Below, in pieces: positions 7,667 to 15,558 of a stretch of DNA of 46,676 nt (position 1 is its first letter; every line of letters begins with the position of its first letter). The translations under genes were made by a program, and so were the position numbers. Source of the stretch: JBBPZA01 sp963728925 (lineage in GTDB: Bacteria; Actinomycetota; Thermoleophilia; Solirubrobacterales; Solirubrobacteraceae); assembly GCA_963728925.1 (NCBI GenBank), contig CAVSMB010000008.1:1-46676 (forward strand). Reading direction: 5' to 3'. Below the pieces are notes generated by a model that was not told the origin of the DNA, searched no databases, and worked only from the letters and a program-made list of their open reading frames with translations.

Positions 7667-8908
7667 ATGGCTGGCCGGCGCTCCTACGGCACCGGCTCGC
7701 TCTACGCCCTGCCGGACAGCAAGGGCCGTGTGACGTGGTACGGACACTGGCGCGTCAACGGCCGCCAGGTCAAGCGCAGGGTCGGCCTCAAGCGCGCGCA
7801 GGGTACGCGCGACGGCCTCACGCGTCCGCAAGCCGAGGCCGAGCTGCGTCGGCTCATGGCCGGCACACCCGCGTCGAGACCCGTCACCGCCCGTCTGACG
7901 CTCGCCGAGGCCGCACCCCGCTATCTGGCCTACCTGGGGGCAAAGGGTCGCAAGCGCTCGACGCTCGTGGCGGTGGAGAGCTGTCTCCGCGTGTGGCTGC
8001 TGCCCGCGCTCGGAGACAAGGCGCTCGACATGATCAGAGGAGAGGACGTCGAAGATCTCATGGCCCGCATGGAGGCTGGCGACCGATCCGACCGGCCAGG
8101 CAAGCGATCGAAGTCGTGCGGCCCGAAGAGCGTGCGGAACTACATCGGGACGCTGAGCGCGATCTACCACTACGCGATGCACCCGCGGCGCCGGTGGGCG
8201 ACCGCGAATCCGTGCGACGACGTCGACTTGCCCGAGTTGGACGAGAACGGCGAGATCCACTTCTTCGACTCGGAGGAGGTCGACGCGCTTATCCGTGCGG
8301 CCGAACCCGGCGACTACCAGGAGCTCGACCGGCTGCTCTACCGGACCGGCGAGCGAACCGGGCTGCGGCACGGGGAGCTGATCGCGTGGCGGTGGATGGA
8401 TATCGACTACCTCGCGATGCGCGTCCGGGTGCGCCAGAACTACGTGCTCGGCGAGTTCGGCTCGCCCAAGAGCAAGCGATCGAGCCGGTCGCTCCCGCTG
8501 GACGAGGAGCTGGCCGGCGCGCTCGAGCGCTACCGGAAGGCCACGGCCGAACGCTTGGGCCGGGAGCCCGCAGACGAGGAGCTCGTGTTCATCGACCCGA
8601 TCACCGGCGGGCCGCTGTCGAAGGCGGCGAACAACCGGCGGTTCAAGAAGGCGCTCAGGCGGGCCGGCCTGGACGCCGAGCGGGTGCTGCACGGCCTGCG
8701 CCATTCCTTCGGCGTCCGATGCGCTGGGGCTAACGTGCCAATGCGGACGCTGCAGGAGTGGATGGGGCACCGCGACATCGCGACGACACAGCGGTACGCC
8801 GACTACGCGCCAAGCCCGCACGAGGCCGAGATGATCGCCCGCGCATTCGCCCGAGGTAGCAATTCAGGTAGCAATCTGAGCGAATCTCAGGTGACCTCAG
8901 CAGACTGA
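7667..8908 (+). CDS. int: Site-specific tyrosine recombinase/integrase, copy 2
   Basis: The protein is identical over all 413 residues to the integrase at 5793-7034, with the same catalytic set (R234, K268, H342, R345, H368, Y377). It lies 264 bases after the second HTH gene, the same spacing as in copy 1. Because both copies look intact, either could supply the activity. Nothing else resembling cargo (replication, resistance or defence genes) lies between the copies, so each unit is a minimal xis-int module. Confidence 0.93.
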   Translation: MAGRRSYGTGSLYALPDSKGRVTWYGHWRVNGRQVKRRVGLKRAQGTRDGLTRPQAEAELRRLMAGTPASRPVTARLTLAEAAPRYLAYLGAKGRKRSTLVAVESCLRVWLLPALGDKALDMIRGEDVEDLMARMEAGDRSDRPGKRSKSCGPKSVRNYIGTLSAIYHYAMHPRRRWATANPCDDVDLPELDENGEIHFFDSEEVDALIRAAEPGDYQELDRLLYRTGERTGLRHGELIAWRWMDIDYLAMRVRVRQNYVLGEFGSPKSKRSSRSLPLDEELAGALERYRKATAERLGREPADEELVFIDPITGGPLSKAANNRRFKKALRRAGLDAERVLHGLRHSFGVRCAGANVPMRTLQEWMGHRDIATTQRYADYAPSPHEAEMIARAFARGSNSGSNLSESQVTSAD

Positions 8909-8947
8909 GCATCGCGCGGTAGAGCCAAATCGGGCCCGGTAGCGCCG

Positions 8948-8969
8948 CTGGGCTGGTGTTCGAGCCCAG
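8948..8969 (+). other. 7-bp perfect hairpin after integrase copy 2
   Basis: This is an exact recurrence of the CTGGGCT/AGCCCAG hairpin found after copy 1; seven bases later unit 2 ends and unique sequence begins. Its position right at the repeat boundary is what makes an att-site role worth considering. Confidence 0.45.
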
Positions 8970-9035
8970 TATCGCCCACTCCCCGCACCCCGGCGGAATA
9001 GAGTCGGCGATCGTGCGTGAACGGCGGGTAGCGAG

Positions 9036-10034
9036 GTGAGCGCCCGGGACGCCGCCCTCGGGCAGGGTCGCGTGCCGGCGGCCGGCCGGTGGCGCCGGCT
9101 CGGGCGTCGCTGGGTCGTCGTCGGTGCGCCGCTCGTCTACGTCGTGGCCCTGGCGACCGTCATCGTGAGCTGGGGCCTCCCGGTCGCTCGCGATCAGCTC
9201 TTCCTGTGGCTCGGGTTGGGGATGGCGGCCTTCAGCGTCGCCGCCTGGCGCAGCTGGGGGGCGATGCTGGTCGAATGGCTGCCGCTCTTCGGCCTCCTGG
9301 TGCTCTACGACTTTCTGCGCGGCGCGGTGTCGGTCGCTCCCCAGCGCGCCCACGTCGCTCCGCAGCTCGCGATCGACAAGGCGCTCGGCGGGGGAGAGGT
9401 CCCGACGGTCTGGCTGCAGCACCACCTGTGGAGCGCTGCGCGCGTGCACTGGTACGACGTCGCGGTCTGGGCCGTCTACATGACCCACTTCTTCGTCGTG
9501 TGGATCGTCGCCGCGGTGCTCTGGTGCGTCGCGCGACCGCGCTTCCGTCCCTACGCCGTGCTGACCATCGTCCTGACCCTCGCTGCGTTCCTGACCTACT
9601 GGCGCTACCCGGCGCAGCCGCCGTGGATGGCGGGCGCGCTGCCGCCGGTGGAGCGGATCGTGCCGGAGATCTGGGGCCGACTCGGGATCGGAACGGTGCA
9701 GTCGGCCTACGCGAACGGGCATCTCGTCAACCCCGTGGCCGCGATGCCCTCGCTGCACGCCGCGTACCCGTTCATGCTGCTGCTCTTCTTCTGGAGCGCC
9801 GGCCGAGCCGTGCGGATCGGGCTCGGGCTCTACACGCTGGCCATGGGGTTCGCGCTCGTGTACGGCGGCGAGCACTTCGTCACGGACATCCTCGCCGGCT
9901 GGGCGATGGCCGGCACGGCCTACGCGCTCGTCACCGTGGCGCCCGCGCTGGCGAGGCGGGTAGGGCTGCGCCGTCGCAGGACCGCGCCGGCCCGCGGGCC
10001 CGGCGCGCTCGAGCGTGGCCGATCGGCCGCGTAG
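9036..10034 (+). CDS. PAP2-family membrane phosphatase/transferase
   Basis: The 332-residue polytopic membrane protein has about six hydrophobic segments (e.g. WVVVGAPLVYVVALATVIV, FFVVWIVAAVLWCV). The PAP2 signature is split as expected: AAMPSLHAAYPF (SxH) and, after another membrane segment, YGGEHFVTDILAGW (with the catalytic His). Such proteins act on phospholipid-linked phosphates at the outer face of the membrane; the layout resembles the PAP2_3/inositol-phosphotransferase-like branch common in actinobacteria. The start is GTG with a GCGAG element just upstream. The C-terminal about 25 residues are Arg/Ala-rich and cytoplasmic. It converges on the vapC-like gene with only 30 bases between the stops, which contain a GCCGGC repeat that could form a stem. 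Substrate unknown. Confidence 0.8.
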   Translation: MSARDAALGQGRVPAAGRWRRLGRRWVVVGAPLVYVVALATVIVSWGLPVARDQLFLWLGLGMAAFSVAAWRSWGAMLVEWLPLFGLLVLYDFLRGAVSVAPQRAHVAPQLAIDKALGGGEVPTVWLQHHLWSAARVHWYDVAVWAVYMTHFFVVWIVAAVLWCVARPRFRPYAVLTIVLTLAAFLTYWRYPAQPPWMAGALPPVERIVPEIWGRLGIGTVQSAYANGHLVNPVAAMPSLHAAYPFMLLLFFWSAGRAVRIGLGLYTLAMGFALVYGGEHFVTDILAGWAMAGTAYALVTVAPALARRVGLRRRRTAPARGPGALERGRSAA

Positions 10035-10064
10035 CGCCGGCGCCGGCGCCGGCCCGCGTCAGCG

Positions 10065-10448
10065 TCAGACCGGCCAGTGCTCGACCTCGACGTCGGGCAT
10101 GGGGAAGTCCTTGGGGTTGCCCGTGGCCACGCGCGCGTCGACCGCGGCGGCAGCGGCGGCCACGAGGCAGTCGGCCTGGGCGAGCGTCACACCGCGCTCG
10201 GCGAACATGCGCCGCCAGGAGCCGGCACGCTCGCCCTCGCGACGCCCCAGCGGCGCGATGCGAAGGCCGTCGAACAGCTGTGCCACGGCCCGCTCCTCGC
10301 CCGGCCGAACTCCGCGCCACACCTCCTCGACATTGACCGCGCAGACCCACGGCACCTGCTCCGTGGACCGACGGGCCAGCACGCGCTGAGCGGCGGGCCT
10401 GCCGCGCAGCGCGTCGATCAGCACGGTCGTGTCGAGGAGGAGCGTCAC
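10065..10448 (-). CDS. vapC: PIN-domain ribonuclease toxin (VapC-type)
   Basis: The 127-residue PIN-domain protein carries the acidic active-site residues expected for a Mg-dependent RNase: D6 in LLLDTTVLIDALRG, E41 in VNVEEVW, D93 in LAQADCLVAAAA, and D114 in TGNPKDF. It would cleave RNA when freed from its antitoxin. The GTG start lies 4 bases after the stop of the vapB-like gene, the usual antitoxin-first operon. Length is normal. Alternative PIN roles are unlikely given the partner. Confidence 0.9.
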   Translation of the reverse strand: MTLLLDTTVLIDALRGRPAAQRVLARRSTEQVPWVCAVNVEEVWRGVRPGEERAVAQLFDGLRIAPLGRREGERAGSWRRMFAERGVTLAQADCLVAAAAAAVDARVATGNPKDFPMPDVEVEHWPV

Positions 10449-10452
10449 GCCA

Positions 10453-10692
10453 TCACCCGACGCGGCGCTCGTCGCCGCGTCGCTGGGCGCGAACCCACGA
10501 CGACGGGTCCTTGTCCCAGTCGTGGCCGTGATCCGCCAGCGCCGAGACGGCGGATTCGATGTCCGCCCAGCGGCGCTCGTCCTCGAGCGCGCGGCGCAGC
10601 GTTTCGGCGATGAACGCGCTGCGCCGGCGGCGCCCCACCAGCTCGTCGAGCTGTTCGACCAGCCCGTCCTCGAGGCTTATGTGCAGACGCAT
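10453..10692 (-). CDS. vapB: Ribbon-helix-helix antitoxin (VapB-type)
   Basis: The 79-residue protein begins MRLHISLEDGLVEQLDELVG, a typical ribbon-helix-helix N-terminus (beta strand then amphipathic helix), followed by RRRRSAFIAETLRRAL and an acidic/Trp C-terminus (DWDKDPSSWV) that would cap the PIN toxin. The frame stays open upstream, but I chose the ATG at 10692 because the fold begins there and the upstream part reads as relic sequence. RHH antitoxins usually repress their own promoter; GTGTGTTACGTTGTGG just upstream is a candidate control region, but no clear operator palindrome is visible. Confidence 0.85.
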   Translation of the reverse strand: MRLHISLEDGLVEQLDELVGRRRRSAFIAETLRRALEDERRWADIESAVSALADHGHDWDKDPSSWVRAQRRGDERRVG

Positions 10693-10753
10693 GGCCACAA
10701 CGTAACACACAGGTCCCAGCGAAGCCGTCGCCGCGCTCAGCAGCCGCGGACGA

Positions 10754-11196
10754 CGACCGTCGCCCGAACCCGAAGTAGCGCTCCCCCGGAGGAGCGCCAA
10801 AGGCGAGCGAGACGGCTGAGACGTCCTGGGAGCCCGAGATCGTCGCCGAGAGCGAGATCACTCCGCGACGACGGGGCGCGAGACGGACCTGGGCGAGGCG
10901 CCCCTCGCTCGTCTGAAGGGTCAGGACGGTCCCCTGCCCGCCCGGCGGGTCGCGAGCAGCCGGGTGGCGGCCTGCCAGCCGCCCGGGCTCAGGAAGCGCA
11001 GCGAGCCCGGCGCCTGGCGCAGGCTCACGCCACCGGTCTGGCGGAAGCGCAGCGTGCCGGCGCCGTCGGCGCTCGCCTCGAGTGGGCCGGAGAGGACAGG
11101 AGCCGCGTCGGCGAGCCCAGGCGCGCCGGCCAGCGAGGCGACCGCGCCGAACAGGGCCGCCATCGCCGCCGGCCGCGGAGCGCCACGCGAAGCCAC
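10754..11196 (-). pseudogene. Truncated, frameshifted glycoside hydrolase family 31 relic
   Basis: Reading on the minus strand from a GTG at 11196, the first frame gives a signal peptide (MAALFGAVASLAGAPGLADA) and then APVLSGPLEASADGAGTLRF and a beta-rich stretch ending at LLATRRAGRGPS (stop at 10921). A neighbouring frame continues the same fold: DPPGGQGTVLTLQTSEGRL, then QVRLAPRRRGVISLSATI, ending AFGAPPGERYFGFG at about 10760. That last motif (pGERyfGFGeR) is the end of the N-terminal domain in GH31 alpha-glucosidases/xylosidases. The two halves meet around 10925-10960 with a one-base shift. The catalytic barrel is missing: vapB begins about 60 bases later. It is a secreted glycosidase gene decayed by frameshift and 3' deletion. 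Confidence 0.7.
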
Positions 11197-11310
11197 GGCG
11201 CGCGATCCTACCCGTAGGTGGCGCACGCGCCATGGCGGATGTGAAACAGTCGCCGGCGCGGCGGTGAGGGCTGTCGCGTCGGTCCGTCCGGAGGAGAGGG
11301 AGTCCTGCTC

Positions 11311-13728
11311 GTGTTGCGTCGCTGCTCGCTGCTGTCCGTCGTCGCCGTGCTCACGGCGCTCGCCGCGCTTCCCGTCGCCGCCGCGTCGGCGGCTGACACC
11401 GCGCGCTACATCCTGCCCCCGGGCAACTACGGCGGGCTGCCGACGACGCGGAACTCGCTCGACCAGCTTCCGCTCTACGACGGCCTGACGCCGCTGCGGC
11501 GCAACGTGACCAACGGCGACATCCGGCGCCTGTTCCTGCCCGAGGACTTCAAGCCGGTCGGCACGACGCGCGAGGAGCAGACCGGCCGCGCCGGGCTGCG
11601 GCTCGTCTACGACAGCTACGGCATCCCGCACATCTACGGCAAGACGCGCGCCGACGTGGCCTTCGGCTCGGGCTGGGCCACCGCCCGCGATCGCGGGCTC
11701 CTGATTCAGCTGGGCCGCGGCCCGGCGCGCGCGGCGGTCGCCGACATCCCGGGGATCGACGCCTTCAGCCTCGTCACGAGCGGCCAGACCTTCACCCCGA
11801 GCGCCTCGACCGAGGCGCTGGTGACCCGCCAGCGCAAGCTGCTGGTCAGCACCTATGGCGAGAAGGGTCGCCAGATCCTCGCCGATGCCCAGGCCTACGC
11901 GGACGGGCTCAACGCGTACCTGAAGTCGCAGGGCAGCATCGAGCCTCCGGCGACGGTCAACGACGTCATCGCCACGACCGCGTTCATCGGCTCGATCTTC
12001 GGCGCCGGCGGCGGGGCGGAGGCCTCCAACGCCGACCTGCTCGCCCGCCTGCAGCAGCGGCTCGGCTCGGCGCGCGGCAAGGCCGCGTGGAGCGACGTGA
12101 TGCTCGCCGATGATCCCGAGGCGCCGACGACGATCGCCAAGCGCTTTCCCTACGGGCCGCTGACCGGCGGCCCGGTCCGGGGCTCGGTGGGCATCGACGC
12201 CGGCTCGATCCAGGCCGTGGATCCGACCAAGGGAGACGCCGCCGCGGTCGACGCCACAGCGGCGCCCCCGCGCAAGCGGGCCTCGAACTGGCAGATCGTC
12301 GCACCCGGGCGTTCGGCCACGGGTAACACGCTGGCCGACATGGGCCCGCAGCTCGGGTACTACTACCCCGAGATCGTCGAGCAGATGGACCTCCACGGGC
12401 CCGGCATCAACGCGCAGGGCGTGGCGGTCCCCGGCCTCGCGATGTACATCCTCATAGGCCGCACGAAGAACTACGCGTGGAGCCTGACTTCCGCGGGCCA
12501 GGACATCCGCGACGTGTTCGCCGAGCCGCTGTGCAACGCCGACGGCTCGAAGGCGACGCGGGCCTCGACCGGCTATCGCTACAACGGGCGCTGCCGCGCG
12601 TTCCGCAACGTCAGCGCCGGAACGCTGGGCTCCACAGCGATCCGGTACAAGCAGTCGGTTCACGGCCCGGTGATCGGCACGGCGACCGCCGGCGGCAAGC
12701 CCTACGCGCTCGCGCGCAAGCGCTCGACCTACGGCCGCGACGCCCTCAACCTCGCAGCGCTCAAGGACCTGACCGATGGCAAGGGCTCGACGCCCAGGCG
12801 CTTTTACCGGGCCGCCAACCAGTTCGGCTTCACCTTCAACTGGGGCTACGTCTCGCGCGGGGCGACGGCGTACTTCGCCTCCGGCCTGCTGCCGGTCCGC
12901 TCGCGTGGCCTGGACCGCCGCCTGCCGACGCTGGGCGACGGGCGCTACGAGTGGAAGGGCTACCTGACCCAGGACCAGCACCCCCAGGACACGGGCGGCC
13001 CGGGCAACCTGCTGCTCAACTGGAACAACCGCTCGGCGCCCGGGTTCATGCACGGCGACGACGAGCCCTACGGCTCGATCCAGCACGTGCAGCTCTTCAA
13101 CGGCTACCCGGGCCGCTCGCGGCTGACCGACGTGGTCGGGATCAACAACCAGGCGGCGACCGAGGACGGACGGGCGACGGTCTGGCCGGTCATCCGTGCG
13201 GTGCTGCAGAAGGGGAAGGCGCCCAACGCGCGTGCCGAGAGCGTCGCCTCGCTGCTCGACCGCTGGGTGGCGCGCCGGGCCCCGCGGCTGGACTCCGACA
13301 ACGACGGGCGCTGGAACGACGCCGGCCCGGAGATCATGGACGAGACCTGGCGGCCGATCGCCGACGCGGTCATGGGACCCGTGTTCGGCAACGTCCTCGA
13401 AGAGCTCGACGACGTCCGCGGCCTCGGCGGCCAGTCGGGGCACTCCTACGTCGACAAGGACCTGCGGACGCTCCTGGGTCGCCGTGTGCGGGGGCCGTTC
13501 AACGTGCGCTACTGCGGCAAGGGCTCGCTGGCCCGGTGCAGCGCCTCGCTGTGGGCGGCGATCGACGGCGCGGCCGACCGCCTCACCAAGCGGTTCGGCG
13601 ACCCCGACCCGGCGACGTGGATCGGGAAGGCGTCGGTGACGTCGTTCGTCCCCGGCCTGATCCCGACGACGTTCCGCACGACGAACCGGCCGACCTTCCA
13701 GCAGGTGCTCGAGCTCGCGCGCAGGTGA
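11311..13728 (+). CDS. Secreted penicillin acylase-family (Ntn) hydrolase
   Basis: The 805-residue exported enzyme is of the S45 penicillin/acyl-homoserine-lactone acylase family. An N-terminal signal peptide (about residues 1-28, ending AAASAAD) precedes the alpha chain, with YDSYGIPHIYGKTRADVAFG (the family's 'D-x-G-x-P-H-I' motif). The autocatalytic nucleophile is S325 in RKRASNWQIVAPG, which becomes the N-terminus of the beta chain after self-cleavage. Later motifs include YYPEIVEQMDLHGPG and FTFNWGYVSRG. The start is GTG with an excellent GGAGGAGAGGGAG element just upstream. It is monocistronic by spacing. The substrate (beta-lactam, lactone or peptide amide) cannot be decided. No regulatory site is evident. 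Confidence 0.87.
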   Translation: MLRRCSLLSVVAVLTALAALPVAAASAADTARYILPPGNYGGLPTTRNSLDQLPLYDGLTPLRRNVTNGDIRRLFLPEDFKPVGTTREEQTGRAGLRLVYDSYGIPHIYGKTRADVAFGSGWATARDRGLLIQLGRGPARAAVADIPGIDAFSLVTSGQTFTPSASTEALVTRQRKLLVSTYGEKGRQILADAQAYADGLNAYLKSQGSIEPPATVNDVIATTAFIGSIFGAGGGAEASNADLLARLQQRLGSARGKAAWSDVMLADDPEAPTTIAKRFPYGPLTGGPVRGSVGIDAGSIQAVDPTKGDAAAVDATAAPPRKRASNWQIVAPGRSATGNTLADMGPQLGYYYPEIVEQMDLHGPGINAQGVAVPGLAMYILIGRTKNYAWSLTSAGQDIRDVFAEPLCNADGSKATRASTGYRYNGRCRAFRNVSAGTLGSTAIRYKQSVHGPVIGTATAGGKPYALARKRSTYGRDALNLAALKDLTDGKGSTPRRFYRAANQFGFTFNWGYVSRGATAYFASGLLPVRSRGLDRRLPTLGDGRYEWKGYLTQDQHPQDTGGPGNLLLNWNNRSAPGFMHGDDEPYGSIQHVQLFNGYPGRSRLTDVVGINNQAATEDGRATVWPVIRAVLQKGKAPNARAESVASLLDRWVARRAPRLDSDNDGRWNDAGPEIMDETWRPIADAVMGPVFGNVLEELDDVRGLGGQSGHSYVDKDLRTLLGRRVRGPFNVRYCGKGSLARCSASLWAAIDGAADRLTKRFGDPDPATWIGKASVTSFVPGLIPTTFRTTNRPTFQQVLELARR

Positions 13729-13814
13729 GCTGACGAAACCGGCCGAGATTGCGAACAGCCGTCGTGCGGTACAACATGCACGGGAGGCAAACCCGAACGA
13801 CGAGGGAGGCCACG

Positions 13815-14063
13815 ATGGGCGAGAAGAGCAGCGGCGGTCCGCCGCCCCCGCGCCACTCGGCGAGCGCCGACGCGGCGGCGCTGCGATGGGCAGAGACCCA
13901 CCCCGACGAGGACGTCGAGCACGCGCCGGCGAGACCGCCGCCGGAGCCCGAGGAGCGCGTGCCGAACCGCCATTCCGCCAGCGCGGAGGCGGCCGCCGTG
14001 CGCTGGCGCGACGCCCACGCCGAGGGCGACGGGGAAGGCACGGAGGGCGGCCAGGGAGGCTAG
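13815..14063 (+). CDS. Small hydrophilic protein with duplicated RHSASA motif
   Basis: From the ATG at 13815 (preceded by GAGGGAGG) this encodes 82 residues. It holds two copies of one motif: RHSASADAAALRWAETH and RHSASAEAAAVRWRDAH, joined by an acidic Pro-rich linker (EHAPARPPPEPEER), with a Gly/Glu-rich tail. I do not recognise the family. The repeated motif, a good ribosome-binding site and consistent coding character support a real gene. Its TAG stop overlaps the stop of the converging deacetylase gene (CTAG shared). Confidence 0.6.
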   Translation: MGEKSSGGPPPPRHSASADAAALRWAETHPDEDVEHAPARPPPEPEERVPNRHSASAEAAAVRWRDAHAEGDGEGTEGGQGG

Positions 14064-14800
14064 CCCCGCGCGGTGGCGACCAGCTCGGGGACGGTCACGA
14101 ACTCGAAGCCCTGGGACCCGAGCTGATCGAGGACGTGGCGGGTGGCGGCGACCGAACGCGAGCGGTCGGTTCCGAACGCGTCGTTGCTGCCGTCGTGGAG
14201 GAGGATGACGTCGCCGTCGCGGGCCTTGAGCGCGTGGCGGGTGATCGACCGCTCGGTCGCGAACGGCTCTCGCCGCCAGTCCCAGCAGGTCACCGACCAG
14301 AGCACGGGGACGTAGCCCTGCTCGCGCAGGACGCGCAGCGTGCCCGGCCGGCGGCGCCCGTAGGGCGGTCGCATCAGCGCGCGGCCGTCGACCTCGCTGA
14401 AGGTGACCCCCGCGGCCTCCACCGCGCCGCGGCAGCGCGACAGCTCCTCGCGCAGCGCGGCCGCGCTCTTGAGCGACATGGTCGGATGCGTCCAGGTGTG
14501 GTTCCCGATCGCGTGGCCGGCCGCCTTGACCTCGCGGACGAGCTCGGGGTGCTGCTGCGCGTAGGGGCCGATCTGGAAGAACGTCGCGTGGGCGCCGTGC
14601 CGCGCGAAGAGCTCGAGCAGCTCCTCGGTGTAGGGCCTATTGGGCCCGTCGTCGTAGGTGAGGGCGATGCGGCGGCCGGCGGCCGGCTCGTGGTGGATGG
14701 TCGGGCCGTAGACCTCCGAGCTCGGCTGCTGGCCGTGGTAGATCGCGAAGCCTGCCGCGCCCAGCCCCGCCGCACCCCCCGCGAGAACGCTGCGCCTCAC
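14060..14800 (-). CDS. Polysaccharide deacetylase (NodB-type)
   Basis: The 246-residue carbohydrate esterase family 4 protein has all five motifs: TYDDGP (D50/D51), HTWTH (metal His 101 and 105), RPPYG (R144-G148), a Trp-rich motif (VTCWDWR) and LLHDG (H202). The N-terminus (MRRSVLAGGAAGLGAAGFAIY) looks like a signal or membrane anchor, so it would remove acetyl groups from a surface polysaccharide or peptidoglycan outside the cytoplasm. Its GTG start overlaps the stop of the preceding membrane-protein gene by 4 bases (GTGA), making it the last gene of a three-gene operon with a glycosyltransferase. Confidence 0.9.
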   Translation of the reverse strand: MRRSVLAGGAAGLGAAGFAIYHGQQPSSEVYGPTIHHEPAAGRRIALTYDDGPNRPYTEELLELFARHGAHATFFQIGPYAQQHPELVREVKAAGHAIGNHTWTHPTMSLKSAAALREELSRCRGAVEAAGVTFSEVDGRALMRPPYGRRRPGTLRVLREQGYVPVLWSVTCWDWRREPFATERSITRHALKARDGDVILLHDGSNDAFGTDRSRSVAATRHVLDQLGSQGFEFVTVPELVATARG

Positions 14801-15558
14801 GATGGCACCTCCCGTTTCACGCCTTCGACGTCATGGGCCGACCGCGAGCGCCGCGGGCGCCGGCGGGCGGCGGTCAGGTCGGTCAGCTCGGGCGGCTCGC
14901 CCGTCCACACGGCGGCGGGCGAGGGCGGGCCGTAGGTCTCGACCCGGCGGCGGTCGTCGCGCCGCTCGCCGCGCCGCATGCTCGCGTACCAGCGGTGGTA
15001 GAGCGGGGCGAAGGGGATGGTCAACGCGGTGAGGGCGATCATGCCGCCGACGAGCCAGAGGTGGCCGGTGAGGAGGCCGGGCTCGCCGTCGACGAGCCAC
15101 CCGAGGGCGGCGACGACGATCGAGACGCCGATGCCGAGGTAGTAGTCGATCGGGAACGGCCCCAGCCACGGGCCGGAGAACCACCAGATCTTCCCGCGCC
15201 GGAAGCCGCGAACCGTGTAGGCGGGGTTCAGGACGAACCACAGGAAGTCGTAGGCCACCCCCAGGAACAGCGCCGCGGCGATCGTCCGCAGCTCGCGGCC
15301 CACCGTCCAGTGCAGGCCGAAGAGGAACGGCAGCTGCAGGACGATCAGGGGAAGCGGGAGCTGGAAGACGTGGAAGCCGGTGAGCGGGCGCCCCGCCATG
15401 AACATCCCGTAGACGCGGGCGATCGGGCCGCGGCGCCGCCACCACGTCGGCAGCCGCTCGGCCCACCCGCGGCCGCCCTCGATCTCGATCTCGACGCCGG
15501 CCAGGAAGAACGCCCAGAGGTAGAAGACGATGATCCACGGGATGTTGATCCCGTTCAC
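14797..15558 (-). CDS. Polytopic membrane protein of unknown function
   Basis: The 253-residue protein starts at GTG 15558, which overlaps the upstream stop by GTGA. About five membrane segments are visible: IPWIIVFYLWAFFLAGVEI, LPLPLIVLQLPFLFGL, IAAALFLGVAYDFLWFVL, YYLGIGVSIVVAALGWLV and LWLVGGMIALTALTIPFAPL. The C-terminal about 45 residues are charged and Arg-rich. I do not recognise the family. Sitting between a glycosyltransferase and a NodB-type deacetylase with 4-base overlaps on both sides, it probably works with them, for example in handling a glycan or glycolipid at the membrane. This is context only. Confidence 0.75.
   Translation of the reverse strand: MNGINIPWIIVFYLWAFFLAGVEIEIEGGRGWAERLPTWWRRRGPIARVYGMFMAGRPLTGFHVFQLPLPLIVLQLPFLFGLHWTVGRELRTIAAALFLGVAYDFLWFVLNPAYTVRGFRRGKIWWFSGPWLGPFPIDYYLGIGVSIVVAALGWLVDGEPGLLTGHLWLVGGMIALTALTIPFAPLYHRWYASMRRGERRDDRRRVETYGPPSPAAVWTGEPPELTDLTAARRRPRRSRSAHDVEGVKREVPS

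Larger units (their letters stand above)
7108..8976 (+). repeat. Tandem direct repeat, unit 2 (xis-like gene + integrase)
   Basis: This is the second copy of the 1.87-kb unit, identical to unit 1 apart from the 3-base difference near its left edge. It ends at 8976 (ATCGCC), after which the sequence becomes unique (CACTCCCCGCACC). No third partial copy of the left-edge sequence is found at the right end. Confidence 0.9.

Noticed and set aside
10921..13443. 840-codon open frame antisense to the penicillin acylase gene
   Set aside because: It is the antisense shadow of a GC-rich gene (Arg/Val/Ala/Asp-rich, no family). Only its last part, before the acylase gene, is coherent and belongs to the GH31 relic.
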